Assembly (NCBI GenBank): GCA_964035545.1
Contig: OZ037767.1
Coordinates: 23,603,128 to 23,667,127 of the forward strand
Reading direction: 5' to 3'
Length of the DNA: 64,000 bases
Source: Bugula neritina
Lineage: Eukaryota > Bryozoa > Gymnolaemata > Cheilostomatida > Bugulidae
The notes under the pieces are model-generated. The model saw only the letters and a program-made list of their open reading frames with translations, searched no databases and was not told where the DNA came from. Below, in pieces: positions 33,042-49,330 of this stretch (position 1 is its first letter; each line of letters begins with the position of its first letter). Both the position numbers and the translations under genes were made by a program.

Positions 33042-34317
33042 CAAACGTAAAGGACTTTCAAGTGCATGCAGGCAACGTTAATTAAAAAATGAGTAGTAAT
33101 GAAATATAAACAACTATAAATTTTAAACAAAATTTCGCTCCACCGCAGACTGTAGCAGCTGGTGAGTATACTGTTGTTATACAAACAAATTTATAGTGAG
33201 ATATTTGAGGAACTTTTTTTAGCAAATATAGCATAAATACTTAAAATAAATACTCTACACATTATTTGCTGTTTTTTTAAAATATTATGATTTTTTAATT
33301 AACTTTTTTCTCTCACAGAAACTGTGTGTGTGTGTGTGTGCGTGTGTGCGTGTGTGCGTGTGTGCGTGTGTGCGTGTGTGTCAGGTGTTTGTTTGGACAA
33401 TATCTGTAGCACAACCTGCTCAATTGGGTTTTTGACAGTAGAAAAGAAACATGTATAGTAATGGTGAACTCGACTCAGTATATTAATTAACAGTTGCTAT
33501 TTTTAGCAAATAAATAGTGAACAGTTTTATGTCAATTATACAAAGCAAGTAACAGGAGCCAAAAGGTTAGTTGTACTAATTTTACATCTATGCTGTTAAT
33601 GTTTTATCTCATATATATGCACTTTCTAAATTATCATATTGCATGTGTGTGTGCGCACGAAAGTGCAAAGTGCATTAGTATATGAAAAAATATACAGAAA
33701 ATAGCTGCATCCTACCTGGTAACTGCTTTCCAACAGCACCATGCTCATAAAGTTTAACCATGAATACTGTAGGCACTTGTTCTTAGATTTTTTGATCAGA
33801 CTGAACTTCAATGTATGTAAATCAACAGGAGTGCATCATCATTTGCAGAAGGATAAAAAAACAGAAAAGCATTTTGGAAGCTTTATTTGTGATAACCTTT
33901 TACAAATAATTTCAATGATTATAAATATGGGTTCAACATATTAATTTTTTATTTATATTTTCGGTGTGCAAATTATAAAACAACATGCACCTGTTAAAAT
34001 ACCCATAGATAGCACATAATATTTTTTAAAAATATATAATATACACAGAGAGTGTTTGATTCAAATTTATATCTTATGTTAGTAGAACTATGAAAATGCA
34101 TTAAGTAGAGTAACATAGCTTATAAGCTAAATGCATACTTGATCCTAAAATTTGATAGCAATTTTACATCTGTGATTGACAGCTTATTATTATATGTTAT
34201 GTAGATATTATATAATTTATATCATATATGATAGTATACTCTCTATAAGTTGTGATTTATTGCGGCTAAATTGCTCATACTAGAATAAGCTGCTGACCCT
34301 GTATGTTTCAAGGAATA
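33042..34317. other. AT-rich stretch without recognised genes
   Basis: Contains a TG/CG microsatellite at 33326-33380. No exon on either strand was supported. It lies downstream of the kinase gene stop. Confidence 0.5.
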
Positions 34318-37121
<2,804 letters not shown>

Positions 37122-37292
37122 CTACAATAGTATGTATAAGCTAAGTATATTTTTACTACTCGTTATTCTACTAGAGTTCATGAGTTATAAATGCTCCAGT
37201 TTAAATATAGCTCTCAAACAATTTTCCTGTAGAGAGTCAATGTTAAACCCACCTATATTTTTACAGAAATATTTGCTAGTTTAATGACCTCA

Positions 37293-37404
37293 CACACACA
37301 CACATGCACACGCACACGCACACGCACACGCACACGCACACGCACACGCACACGCACACGCACACGCACATGCACGCACGCACGCACACACGCACACACA
37401 CACC
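37293..37404. repeat. (CACACG)n microsatellite
   Basis: About 110 bases of CACACG units, followed by a short TA run, between the kinase helix C exon and the broken propeller exon. Confidence 0.95.
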
Positions 37405-37670
37405 TATATATATATATATTTTTGTTCATCACTTGGATGTTATAAAAGAACTTGCCGATCTTCACAACTTTGGCCTTTTATAAAAACAATTTCTACTGCA
37501 ATGTATATGTAATATATGTGTTTTTAAATTCCTTGAGCATTGGCACTATGATCTGGGTAAAATTAAAATATTGCTTGCATCATCCAAACCATTCAAAGTC
37601 GTACCACCAGCACTAATCTTACATTCAAATTACTTGACTCATTTTTTGAAAGGCCATAATTTTACATGAC

Positions 37671-38200
37671 TTATATTTGGCTTTTGTCACTTGAAAGAAA
37701 CATGTCTCTAGATCTATATATTGAATCATATAGATGATATCCCAATAAGCTAACCGGTTTTTTAAAATTATAGCGATGGAAAGGGTAATATAATCCAATC
37801 ATCACTATTGCGTAGTTATGCGATTTGATCACTACAACTTTTATGGGGCTAGAGAAGAAATTGAAATTTGCAGGCACTTCTTCATTTGGTAGGAGCAGTA
37901 GAAGTTTTGAAGAAAAAAGAACTACTATTTCCGATTAAAGAGGTCAAAATACTGTGACCATATCATAATGAGTGATGCAGTTTTTTTAAGGGTTCAGCCA
38001 TTAGTATGGTGTTCTCAGTTAGTTGAACTATATTATGGATCGGTGAATTCCGGTTTCTTGAAAAAACACGTTGTTTTAGTGAAACATGTTTACAGTTAGT
38101 TTCACCATACAATCTTTGAACAGGCTTCCCTGGGATGAACTTCAATAAACAGTAACCAGAAGGAAAAATAAATCTCCAGTTTTGTAATTATCTTCTAATA
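37671..38200 (-). pseudogene. Broken propeller exon of the receptor family
   Basis: The minus strand carries propeller-exon blocks with stops and frame changes: KFIPGKPVQRLYGETN, then NIVQLTENTILMAEPL, then in another frame NFFSSPIKVVVIKSHNY and FHRYNFKKPVSLLG. These correspond to KYVPGEPVQHVLG, VVQLTETTFLISDY and FYNPLKIVMIKSKNY in the intact genes. It is directly upstream of the kinase exons, but the sushi, IPT, membrane and glycine-loop exons expected in between are missing, which suggests a deletion. Confidence 0.75.
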
Positions 38201-38364
38201 TAAATGTTGTCGAATTTTGTGGTGAGCTTCCTACGCTGAAGAAAGATATACAGTCTTTTGAGATTGTTTATTGTTATATAAAAATCTTTTTCTTTAAACA
38301 ATGTTTGAGCAAAGGTTTGGAATGAAATTATGTTAGTCAAAAACAATCTATTGAAAAGTGTGAA

Positions 38365-41300
38365 ATTATTTTTTTGTCTTTGATGTATGTTTTCAACTGC
38401 CAACTATCACAGTTAGCTTTTGATACTGTATCAGACAACAGCTTCTGCTGTGCTAAGAAGCTTGTGGTTTTATTTTTATTCTGTGTGTAGGAAAAGACAA
38501 CCAGTGGTTAGCTAAAAAAAACAGGGCTTTAAAGGTGAAACTGGACTCTCTGTTCATAGAGTCTGATGCTCTGAAAATAGAAGAAAGAGCTCCAATTGGA
38601 ACGGGGACGTTTGGCAAAAATATTTAGGTCAGATGTGCTCTGCATGAAAAGTTTGGGGAAAACCATAACAATAAAAATATTGAAAAGTAATTTAAATTAT
38701 TTGCATATTAACTTAGATGATGTTGGCACAAAAGCTAGATATATAATCAAAATGCTAAGATAAATAATAATTTATTATTATTGCTTCTAACAAAAATTTG
38801 GAAAATTGCATTAAATTATTAAAAGCCTGCTCCATATTGTCGGTATAATCAAAAAATTTGATAGATTGTAAATATGGGGCTAGCAATACCAATGGTGCAG
38901 AATTTTATAAAAGAAGCTGTAATCACAAAAGACTTGAACCATCCGAACATTCTAGAAACACTTGCTGTGGGTTTTCCAGCCTTACATACGGCTCAGATTG
39001 TCCTTACTTACATGAAAAATGGAGACCATAAATCACTTCTCAAAAGAAGACCTTCGGTACGTACAATGTTGCTAACGATCAAACTTAAAAAAATCAATTT
39101 GAAGTTTTAGTTCCCTGAATTTTGCAATTTCATAACTTGCAACTTTTAATATGTGGTGTCGCTTATTGATTTTTGTTGGCAAATTTCACAAGTTTCTGGA
39201 AATTTTGATAGTTTGTTAATGTTGCCCTGCTTTAAATTATTTGATGGCAATGGATAATGACATTCACCTCACTTACCACCTTAGACTATAAGCAGTATAT
39301 AGGCTGCAAATGTATTAGCATGCATACCATAACATTGCCTGTCAATATTTTATAGCATTGTGTCAGACTATGGTATGCAGTGGTTATTTAAAGTCACATT
39401 TTTTTGCTTTTTTAGAAATTTTCAATGAGAGATTTATTGAGTTTTGCTAAGCAGTTAGCTTGTGGCATAAAATCTTATCAAATAAGAAGTGCTTGCATAG
39501 AGACATTTCGGCAAGAAATTGCCAGTGAGTATGACTTTCAATTTTTATATGTGACCAGCATGTCACTATTACATACAAAAGGTAATAAACACACATAATA
39601 AAATTATCTTGGAACAACATAAAACCGCAAACCCCAAACCACTAACCAAAACTGCAACTGCAGAAAAAAATTTATTGATTTTGGTAAAAAAAATGTATGT
39701 AACTTGCATTTGTATCTAAGGTATATTGATTGGTATACTGAAAAAAGTACACCACCATGTGTTCATCCATTAGTATATGAACCAGGTAGATGCTATAAGC
39801 AACAGTGCTAATAAAAATAAGTTGTGCAGATAAATCTTGATCCTAAACTTCCCAAGCTAAAAACCAAACTTAAAGTGACACGATGCAATATTAGAATCAA
39901 CAAAAGTCATTTTTGAAAAAATACACCTCTCATGTGACAAAGAACCTGTTGCTGTTACAAAAACATTGTACACTAATCCACTCATGTATATAGTTGATAT
40001 TAGACCTTAACAGACTCGGTGTAAAAGAATACTTGTATGAGTTGCGGCTCCAAAAAAACTATACTAAAAGTTTTAGAATTAAATGAAGACAATTGACAAA
40101 AAAATCAATAACTTATTGGTAAAATGGTTGGTTATCCAAAATATTTGAACCCCTGGAGTAGAATCCAACAGCTTCATTAAAAACCTACCAAATTGCTTTC
40201 ATACCATAATGCTAAAGCATAGTGATCACTGTCCTTTTTAAAGATATAATTTTTTATAAATTGCAGATCCTGTAAAACTGCATGCGATTGCTTGCAAATT
40301 TCTTGAAAGCTGAATCAAATATTTATGCCCAAGGTTAAAAAAAAAGTTAGGCATATGCTTTTATACTAAAGGTGAAACTGCTAAATATTTAAAATCAATT
40401 ATTTAGTCACAGCTAGTAAGAATTAGCGGTTAAAGACTAAAATTGAAAATGCAAAAATTTTCGTGTGTGTAGGCTAAAGATCGAATCCTTAGAAAATAGC
40501 TTTAATAGCAAATGACTATATCTTAAAAAGCTTCAATTAACTATAAAACAAAAGAAACGTTTATGACAACCATAGCATGTCATATCTACTGCTTTTTGTC
40601 TATTTGTCAACATTTTTCTGTTGAAAGCTCTGTTAAAATTACCAGAATCTTTTGAACAAAAGTGGTTACCAACACCAAATGTGGTTCCTATATGATCAGA
40701 GTTACCGCCAAATACTGTAGATAATTACAGTATATCGGAAAGACAACTCCATTCCCCTTTACTCTGTTATCCTAGCGTGCATTATTTCTGATGGGCTCGG
40801 CCTGGCTATGCATGTATTACGACACTATCGGCGTTATGAACCATAGAATGGATAGCCGATAATAGGGGTGAGACCAATTCTGTGAGATGGGGCTGATTAC
40901 ATAAGCTCAATAGCAGAGTGCTTGTACAGGGTGCATTTGAATAGTACCTAATAGACAAATACTATATGCAACAGAAGGGCAACAGAGAGAAGTTGTTTGG
41001 TACAACCCTTATTTCAGTCAATTGGTAACTGCAAAAATTGCAAAAGTATTTTTTAAAATCATGAATGAAGGATTTGCAAAGCAACACTCACTTCATAAAA
41101 TTCTCAGCAAAAATGATGTAAAAGTTAGCTTCAGTTGCGAAAGATACAAAAATATCTTGGAACAACAAAAAGCAAAAAAACCGACCACCAGCAAGAACTG
41201 CAGAAAAAACTGATATTTTTTGATTTAAATAAAAAAATCTATGTAACATGCATTTACATTTAAGGTATATTGATTGATGCCCTAAAAAAAGTACAAACCA

Positions 41301-42365
41301 TGTATTCATTTGCTAGGATGAAGCAAGTAGTTGAACTAGCAAGAGTGCGAGTAGAAATAAATTGTGCAGATGAATCTTCTCAAGCTAACAACCAAACTTA
41401 GTGATGCAAGACCATATTAAAATCACTAAAAAACAAAACACTTTTGAAAAAAGATACAAACCCCACTAGGCAAAAAAACCTGTTGCTTTAAAAAAACGTT
41501 GTGCACTAATCTGCTCGTGTACAATTCATATTAGACCTTAACAGATATATGGTAAAGAGATAATTGTACGAGTTGCAGCTGAAAATAAAATTGTAGACAT
41601 TTTGTATAATTGAAAAAAATAGTTAAAAATAAAGTTAATAACCTGAATGAAGACAATTGACAAGAAAATTAATAACTTATTGGTAAAATGGTTGGTTATC
41701 CAAAAGATTTGAATTCTGGAGTAGAATCCAACAGCTTTATGAAAAAACCTACCAAAAGGCTTTCATGCCATAATGCTAAAGCATAATGATCACTTTCCTT
41801 TTTAAAGATATAATTTCTTTAAAAATTGCAAATCTTGTAAAACTGCATGCAGTTGCTTGCGACTTTCTTGGAAGCTGAATCAAATATTTATTCCCAAAGT
41901 CAAAAGAAAAATGTTGACATATGCTTATACTGAAGTTGAAAATGCTAAATATTTAAATCAATTATTTAGTCACGGCTAGTAAGAACTTAGTGGTTGAAGA
42001 CCAAAATTAAAAATGCAAAACTTTCCATGCGTGTAAAGAATTCCTAGAAAATAGCTTTAATAGTCAATAACTATATCTTAAAAAGCTTCAAACAACTATA
42101 AAGCCAAAGAAACGCTTATGACAACCATAGCATGCCATATTCTAATGCTTTTTTTGTTTATTTGTCAACATTTCTCTGTTGAAAGCTCTGTTGAAATTAC
42201 CAGAATCTTCTGAACAAAAGTGGTTACAAACACCAAATGCGGTTCCTATATGATCAGAGTTACCAGCAAATACTGTAGAGAATTCAGTGCATCAGTTAAT
42301 ATTGTAGAAAGCATAAACTATTGTAGCTATTTAAATTTCGCTATTCATTTTCATTAATATAGCAA
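38365..42365 (+). repeat. Tandem array unit 1 (~4.0 kb)
   Basis: It matches 42366 onward with a period of about 3996-4000 bases. Landmarks: glycine-loop exon 38491 and 42491, catalytic-loop exon 39416 and 43412, TGTTATCCTAGCGTGCATTA near 40.76 and 44.75 kb. Each unit contains kinase pseudoexons, then two diverged copies of a segment that includes the end of the propeller exon (types I and II). The left edge adjoins inverted family sequence at about 38.36 kb. Confidence 0.85.
38491..39524 (+). pseudogene. Kinase pseudogene, array unit 1 (glycine loop, helix C, catalytic loop)
   Basis: Exon 38491-38686 reads QWLAKKNRALKVKLDSLF and then APIGTGTFGK, a good glycine-rich loop, then breaks: a stop follows, and the VAIK-type lysine segment is in another frame and reads TITIKILK here. 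Exon 38865-39056 is the helix C region (NFIKEAVITKDLNHPNILE) with 7 extra bases compared with the minus-strand gene. Exon 39416-39524 is the catalytic-loop exon, with one base missing before KKCLHRDISARNC. The DFG and later exons are absent. The splice sites still look usable, but the frame is lost twice. Confidence 0.8.
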
Positions 42366-45300
42366 AGTTTTTTTTGACTTTGATGTATGTCTTCAGCTTC
42401 TAACTATCACAGTTAGCTTTTGATACTGTATCAGACAACAGCTTCTGCTGTGCTAAGAAGCTTGTGGTTTTATTTTTATTCTGTGTGTAGAAGAAGACAA
42501 CCAGTGGTTAGCTAAGAAAAACAGGGCTTTAAAGGTGAAGCTGGACTCTCTGTTCATAGAGTCTGATGCTCTGAAAATAGAAGAAGGAGCTCCAATTGGA
42601 ACGGAGACATTTGGCAAAAAATGTTTAGGTCAGATGTGCTCTGCATGAAAAGTTTGGGGAAAACCGTGGCAATAAAAATATTGAAAAGTAATTGAAATTA
42701 TTTGCATAATAATTTAGATGATGTTGGCACAAAAGCTAGATATATAATCAAAATGCTAAGATGAATAATAATTTATTATTATTGCTTCTAACACAAATTT
42801 GGAAAATTGCATTAAATTATTAAAAGCCTGCTCCATATTGTCAGTATAATCAAAAAATTTGATAGATTGTAAATATGGGGCTATACCAATGGTACAGAAT
42901 TTTATAACAGAAGCTGTAATCATAAAAGACTTGAACCATCCGAACGTTCTAGATACACTTGCTGTGAGTTTTCCAGCCTTACATACGGCTCAGATTGTTC
43001 TTACTTACATGAAAAATATGGAGACCATAAATCACTTCTCAAAAGAAGACCTTCGGTGCGTACAATGTTGCTAACGATCAAACTTAAAAAAATCAATTTG
43101 AAGTTTTAGTTCCCTGAATTTTGCAATTTCATAACTTGCAACTTTTAATATGTGGTGTCGCTTATTGATTTTTGTTGGCGAATTTCACAAGTTTGTGGAA
43201 ATTTTGATAGTTTGTTAATGTTGCCCTGCTTTAAATTATTTGATGGCAATGGATAATGACATTCACCCCACTTACCACCTTAGACTATATGCAGTATATA
43301 AGCTGAATGTATTAGCTTGCATACCATACCATTGTCTGTCAATATTTTATAGCATTGTGTCAGACTATGGTATGCAGTGGTTATCTAAAGTTCCATTTTT
43401 TGCCTTTTTAGATATTTTCAATGAGAGATTTATTGAGTTTTGCTAAACAGTTAGCTTGTGGCATAGAATCTTATCAAATAAGAAATGCTTGCATAAAGAC
43501 ATTTCTGCAAGAAATTGCTTGTGAGTATGACTTTCAATTTTTAAATGTGACCAGCATGTCACTATTACATACAGAAGGCAATAAACACACATAATGAAAT
43601 TATCTTGGAACAACAAAAAACCTCAAACCTCAAACCACCAACTAAAACTGCAACTGCAGAAAATTTTTTATTGATTTTGTTAAAAAAAATGTATGTAACT
43701 TGCATTTGTATCTAAGGTATATTGATTGGTATACTGAAAAAAGTACACCACCATGTGTTCATTCATTAGTATATGAAGCAGGTAGATGCTATAAGCAACA
43801 GTGCTAATAAAAATAAGTTGTGCAGATAAATCTTGATCCTAAACTTCCCAAGCTACAAACCAAACTTAAAGTGACACGACGCAATATTAGAATCAACAAA
43901 AGTCATTTTTGAAAAAATACACCTCTCACGTGACAAAGAACCTGTTGCTGTTACAAAAACATTGTACACTAATCCACTCATGTATATAGTTGATATTAGA
44001 CCTTAACAGACTCGGTGTAAAAGAATACTTGTATGAGTTGCGGCTCCAAAAAAACTATACTAAAAGTTTTAGAATTAAATGAAGACAATTGACAAAAAAA
44101 TCAATAACATTGGTAAAATGGTTGGTTATCCAAAATATTTGAACCCCTGGAGTAGAATCCAACAGCTTCATTAAAAACCTACCAAATTGCTTTCATACCA
44201 TAATGCTAAAGCACAGTGATCACTGTCCTTTTTAAAGATATAATTTTTTATAAATTGCAGATCCTGTAAAACTGCATGCGATTGCTTGCAAATTTCTTGA
44301 AATCTGAATCAAATATTTATGCCCAAGGTTAAAAAAAAAGTTAGGCATATGCTTTTATACTAAAGGTGAAACTGCTAAATATTTAAAATCAATTATTTAG
44401 TCACAGCTAGTAAGAATTAGCGGTTAAAGACCAAAATTGAAAATGCAAAAATTTTCGTGTGTGTAGGCTAAAGATCGAATTCTTAAAAAATAGCTTTAAT
44501 AGTAAATGACTATATCTTAAAAAGCTTCAAACAACTATAAAACAAAAGAAACGTTTGTGACAACCATAGCATGTCATATCTACTGCTTTTTGTCTATTTG
44601 TCAACATTTTTCTGTTGAAAGCTCTGTTAAAATTACCAGAATCTTCTGAACAAAAGTGGCTACCAACACCAACTGTGGTTCCTATATGATCAGAGTTACC
44701 GCCAAATACTGTAGATAATTATAGTATATCGGAAAGGCAACTCCATTCCCCTTTACTCTGTTATCCTAGCGTGCATTATTTCTGATGGGCTCGGCCTGGC
44801 TATGCATGTATTACGACACTATCAGCGTTATGAACCATAGAATGGATAGCCGATAATAGGGGTGAGACCAATTCTGTGAGATGGGGCTGATTACATAAGC
44901 TCAATAGCAGAGTGCTTGTACAGGGTGCATTTGAATAGTACCTAATAGACAAATACTATATGCAACAGAAGGGCAACAGAGAGAAGTTGTTTGGTACAAC
45001 CCTTATTTCAGTCAATTGGTAACTGCAAAAATTGCAAAAGTATTTTTTAAAATCATGAATGAAGGATTTGCAAAGCAACACTCACTTCATAAAATTCTCA
45101 GCAAAAATGATGTAAAAGTTAGCTTCAGTTGCGAAAGATACAAAAATATTTTGGAACAACAAAAAGCAAAAAACGACCACCAACAAGAACTGCAGAAAAA
45201 ACTGATATTTTTCGATTTAAATAAAAAAATCTATGTAACATGCATTTACATTTAAGGTATATTGATTGATGCCCTGAAAAAAGTACAAACCATGTGTTCA

Positions 45301-45770
45301 TTCGCTAGGATGAAGCAAGTAGTTGAACTAGCAAGAGTGCGAGTAGAAATAAATTGTGCAGATGAATCTTCTCAAGATAACAACCAAACTTAGTGACGTG
45401 AGACCATATTAAAATCAACAACAAACAAAACACTTTTGAAAAAGATACACACCCCACTAGACAAAAAACCTGTTGCTTAAAAAAAAACATTGTACACTAA
45501 TCTACTCATGTACAATTCATATTCGACCTTAACAGATTTATGGTAAAGAGATACTTGTATGAGTTGCAGCTGAAAATAAATTTGTAGACATTTTGTAGAA
45601 TTGAAAAAATAGTTAAAAATAAAGTTAATAACTTTTTGGTACAATGGTTGAGTTATCCAAAAGATTTAAACTGGCAAATAAAGTAGAGAATTATAGTATA
45701 TCGGAAAGGCAACTTCATTCCTCTTTACTCTGTTATCCTAGCGTGCATTAAGAAATAAGAAATAAGAAAT
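42366..45770 (+). repeat. Tandem array unit 2
   Basis: A near-identical copy of unit 1, shortened at its 3' end. The type II segment is cut near 45.66 kb and is followed by ATTATAGTATATCGGAAAGG landmarks and the start of unit 3. Confidence 0.85.
42491..43520 (+). pseudogene. Kinase pseudogene, array unit 2
   Basis: Exons 42491-42687, 42866-43055 and 43412-43520 repeat those of unit 1. The glycine loop is GTETFGK, so a loop glycine is lost. VAIK is preserved (TVAIKILK) but out of frame. The catalytic loop reads KKCLHKDISARNC, with R changed to K. The same single-base deletion upstream of this motif is present as in unit 1, so it existed before the duplication. Confidence 0.8.
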
Positions 45771-47600
45771 GCTTGCATAGAGATATAGCTGCTCGAAATT
45801 GTCTGTGAGTATGACTTTCAATTTTTACATGTGACCAGCATGTCACTATTACATACAGAAAGCAATAAACACACATAATAAAATTATCTTGGAACAAAAA
45901 AAAACCTCAAACCCCAAACCACCAACATAAACTGCAACTGCAGAAAAAATCTTATTGATTTTGGTAAAAAAATGTGTTACCTGCATTTGTATCTAAGGTA
46001 TATTGATTGGTATACTGAAAAAAGTACACCACCATGTATTCATCCATTAGTATATGAACCAGGTAGATGCTAGTAACAGTTCTAACAAAAATAAGTTGGG
46101 AAGATAAATCTTGATCCTAAACTTCCCAAGCTAAAAGCCAAACTTAAAGTGACACCAGACAATATTAGAATCAACAAAAGTCACTTTTGAAAAAATACAC
46201 CTTTCACGTGACAAAGAACCTGTTGCTGTTACAAAAACATTGTACACTAATCTACTCATGTATATAGTTGATATTAGACCTCAACAGACTCAATGTAAAA
46301 GAATACATGTATGAGTTGCGACTTCAAAAAACTATGCAAAATAATTTTGGAATTAAATAAAGATAATTGAAAAAAAAATCAATAACTTAGTGGTAAAATG
46401 GTTGAGTTATCCAAAAGATTTAAACTGGCAAATAAAGTAGAGAATTATAGTATATCGGAAAGGCAACTCCATTCCCCTTTACTCTGTTATCCTAGCGTGC
46501 ATTATTTCTGATGGGCTCGGCCTGGCTATGCATGCATTAGGACACTATCGGCATTATGAACGATAAAATGGATAGCTGATAATAGGGGTGAGAGCAATTC
46601 TGTGGGATGGGGCTGATTTCATAAGCTCATTAGCAGCGTGCTTGTACAGGGCACATTTGATTAGTACCTAATAGACAAATACTATATGCAACAGAAGGGC
46701 AACAGAGAGAAGTTGTTTGGTACAACCCTCATTTCAGTCAACAGGTAACTGCAAAAATTGCAAAATTGTTTTTCAAAATCATGAATGAAGGATTTGCAAA
46801 GCAACACTCACTCCATAAAATTGTCAGCAAAAATAATGTAAAAGTTAGCTTCAGTTGCGAAAGATACAAAAACATCTTGGAGCAACAAAAAGCAAAAAAC
46901 CGACCACCAACAAGAACTACAGAAAAAACTAATATTCTTTGATTTGGATAAAAAGTTTTATGTGACACGCATTTACATTTAAAATATGTTGATTGGTGCC
47001 CTGAAAAAAGTACAAACCATGTATTCATTTGCTAGGATAAAGCAAGTAGTTGAACTAGCAAGAGTACAAGTAAAAATAAATTGTGCAGGTAAATCTTCTC
47101 AAGCTAACAACCAAACTTAGTGGCGTGAGACCATATTAAAATCACCAACAAACAAAACACTTTTGAAATAAAGATACACACCCTACCAGACAAAAAAAAC
47201 CTGTTGCTTTATAAAAACATTGTACACTAATCTGCCCGTGTACAATTCATATTAGACCTTAACAGATTTATGGTAAAAAAATACCTGAATGAGTTGCAGC
47301 TGAAAATAAATTTGCAGAAATTTTGTAGAATTTAAAAAGAGTTAACAATAAAGTTAATAACTTTTTGGTAAAATGGTTGAGTTATCCACTACATTTGAAT
47401 CCTTGGGTAGAATTTAGAAAATTAAAAAACCACCAAATGGCTTAAATGCCAAAATACTAAAATATCATGATCACTATCTTTTCTCAGGTATAATAATTTT
47501 GTGGTGCAAGGTTGCAAATAAAAATCATATTTTAATAAAACTTAGACATATACAAGCAATAAAGATAATGAAAAAAATGTTATAGTTGTTAATTAGCTAA
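45750..47600 (+). repeat. Tandem array unit 3 (shortened)
   Basis: Begins with the 3' end of a catalytic-loop exon (to 45804), which reads KKCLHRDIAARNCL before GTGAGT. It continues with type I (about 45.84-46.5 kb) and type II (about 46.9-47.5 kb) segments. About 570 bases present in units 1 and 2 are missing before the TCCTAGCGTGCATTA landmark at about 46.49 kb. Similarity fades near 47.5 kb. Confidence 0.75.
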
Positions 47601-47911
47601 TATTATATAATACAAATAATTGCATGCATGCATGTTTAGTTTATTAGCATTGGTTAGGTATAATTGGAATATATATATTTAATGAAGATAGGAGAAAATC
47701 AATATGTTATATGTTATGTAATGTTCTTTTACTACAAGACAGTTACATTTTCTTACATTGGTTTGCTAAGTACTTTGCAAATTATTTATTACCTGATGCA
47801 ATATTTGTTCCTGCAACTTTGCAGAGTAGCAAAATGTATTTCTAAGACATATATTATGTGATTTTAATTAATAAATGAACTAGTTTAAAAATTTGTGTCA
47901 CATTGCTGTAC

Positions 47912-48245
47912 CTATGAATTGATGAGACGATGCTGGTTAGAAGAATCTAAAGAAAGGCCCTTGTTTACAGATATACTTAAATCTTTAAGTAATTTGTTAG
48001 AGACTGAAAAATGTTCGTACACTCGAGAGCATATGTAGAAAACATTCCTAAAGTCCATTTCGAACCTGCAAATAGATGTATCAAAAGTTTTTTTTAATTC
48101 TGGTTACTGTTTATTCAAGTTCATCCCAGAGAAGCCTGCTCAACAGATTGTACCAGACCGCTTGATAGTTATCATTGAAACTCGCAAGAATGAGGAGTTG
48201 ATATTTATTGTTTTGGGGAAGAGAAAAATCTATGCAACATGCATT
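47912..48245 (+). pseudogene. Chimeric remnant: kinase C-lobe exon followed by propeller fragments
   Basis: 47912-48075 matches the penultimate kinase exon ([36 protein letters not shown]), then hits a stop. The acceptor AG before it has become AC, so it could not be spliced. At about 48105-48245 comes YCLFKFIPEKPAQQI, joined directly to VPDRLIVIIETRKNEELIFI. These are the start and end of the propeller exon with the middle removed. Confidence 0.75.
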
Positions 48246-48399
48246 AATGTACTCCTTTTGTTTTATTTTTGACTTTCTATTTGATTCTTTTTCAATATGA
48301 ACAATTATTTTGTTAGATGTTAGGAGAAGCTGGACATTTAGTCTGAAGCAAGAGGTATACTGCTGGATAGCTCTATGATATGCAAGTTTTCTGAATTTT

Positions 48400-49330
48400 T
48401 TTGTTTTCATCATTCTGCTATTAGCAACAAAAGTGGCTACAAACACTGAATTTGCAGTTTCTATGGTCATCATTACAGAAAAATACTACGCGGCCGAAAG
48501 GCAAAAAATAAAAGTTGTTTGGTACAACCTTTCTTTCAGTCAACAGGTAACTGCAACAAAAGTTGCAAAAGTATTTTTTCAAAATCATGAATGAAGGATT
48601 TGCAAAGCAACACTCACTCCATAAAATTCTCAGCAAAAATAATGTAAAAGTTAGCTCCAGTTGCCAAACATACAGAAGGCAATAAACATACATAATAAAA
48701 TTATCTTGGAACAACAAAAAGCCACAAAACCACACCACTAACATAAACTGCAACTGCAGAAAAAAATTATTGATTTTGGTAAAAAAATGTATGTTACCTG
48801 CATTTGTATTTAAGGTATATTGATTGGTACACTGAAAAAAGTACACCACCATGTATTCATCCGTTAGTATATGAACCAGGTAGATGCTAACAACAGTGCT
48901 AATAAAATAAGTTGTGCAGATAAATCTTGTTCCTAAACTTCCCAAGCTAAAAACCAGACTTATAGTGACACGAGACAATATTAGAATCAACAAAATTCAC
49001 TTTTGAAAAAATACACTTCTCACGTGACAAAGAACCTATTGCTGTTACAAAAACATTGTACACTAATCCACTCATGTATATAGTTGATATTAGACTTTAA
49101 CAGACTCGATGTAAAAGAATACTTGTATGGGTTGCGGCTCCAAAAAACTATGCAACTAGTTTTTGGAATTTGAAAAAATAGTTAAAAAAAAGGCTAATAA
49201 CTTATTAGTAAAATAATTGGATTACCCAAAAGACATTGGTAGCATCTAACAGTTTAATTAAAAAACCTATCAAATTGCTTTAATGTCAAAATGCTAAAAC
49301 ATAGAGCTGCAACTGCAGATGAAAATAAAC
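48400..49330 (+). repeat. Array-derived fragment 4
   Basis: Contains the block that precedes type II in earlier units (GTTGTTTGGTACAACC, ATGAATGAAGGATTTGC), then a type I segment from about 48.67 kb (ATGTATTCATCCGTTAGTATATGAACC). More diverged than units 1-3. Confidence 0.7.

Noticed and set aside
41022-41213. Open frame repeated at 45016-45255 and related to 46.75 kb
   Set aside because: It recurs because the array is duplicated. It sits in decayed intron-like sequence, its end differs between copies by frameshift, and no conservation of the protein over the DNA is evident.
48421-48993. 190-codon open frame on the minus strand
   Set aside because: Antisense of an array fragment; the AT-rich hydrophobic translation has no recognisable motif.
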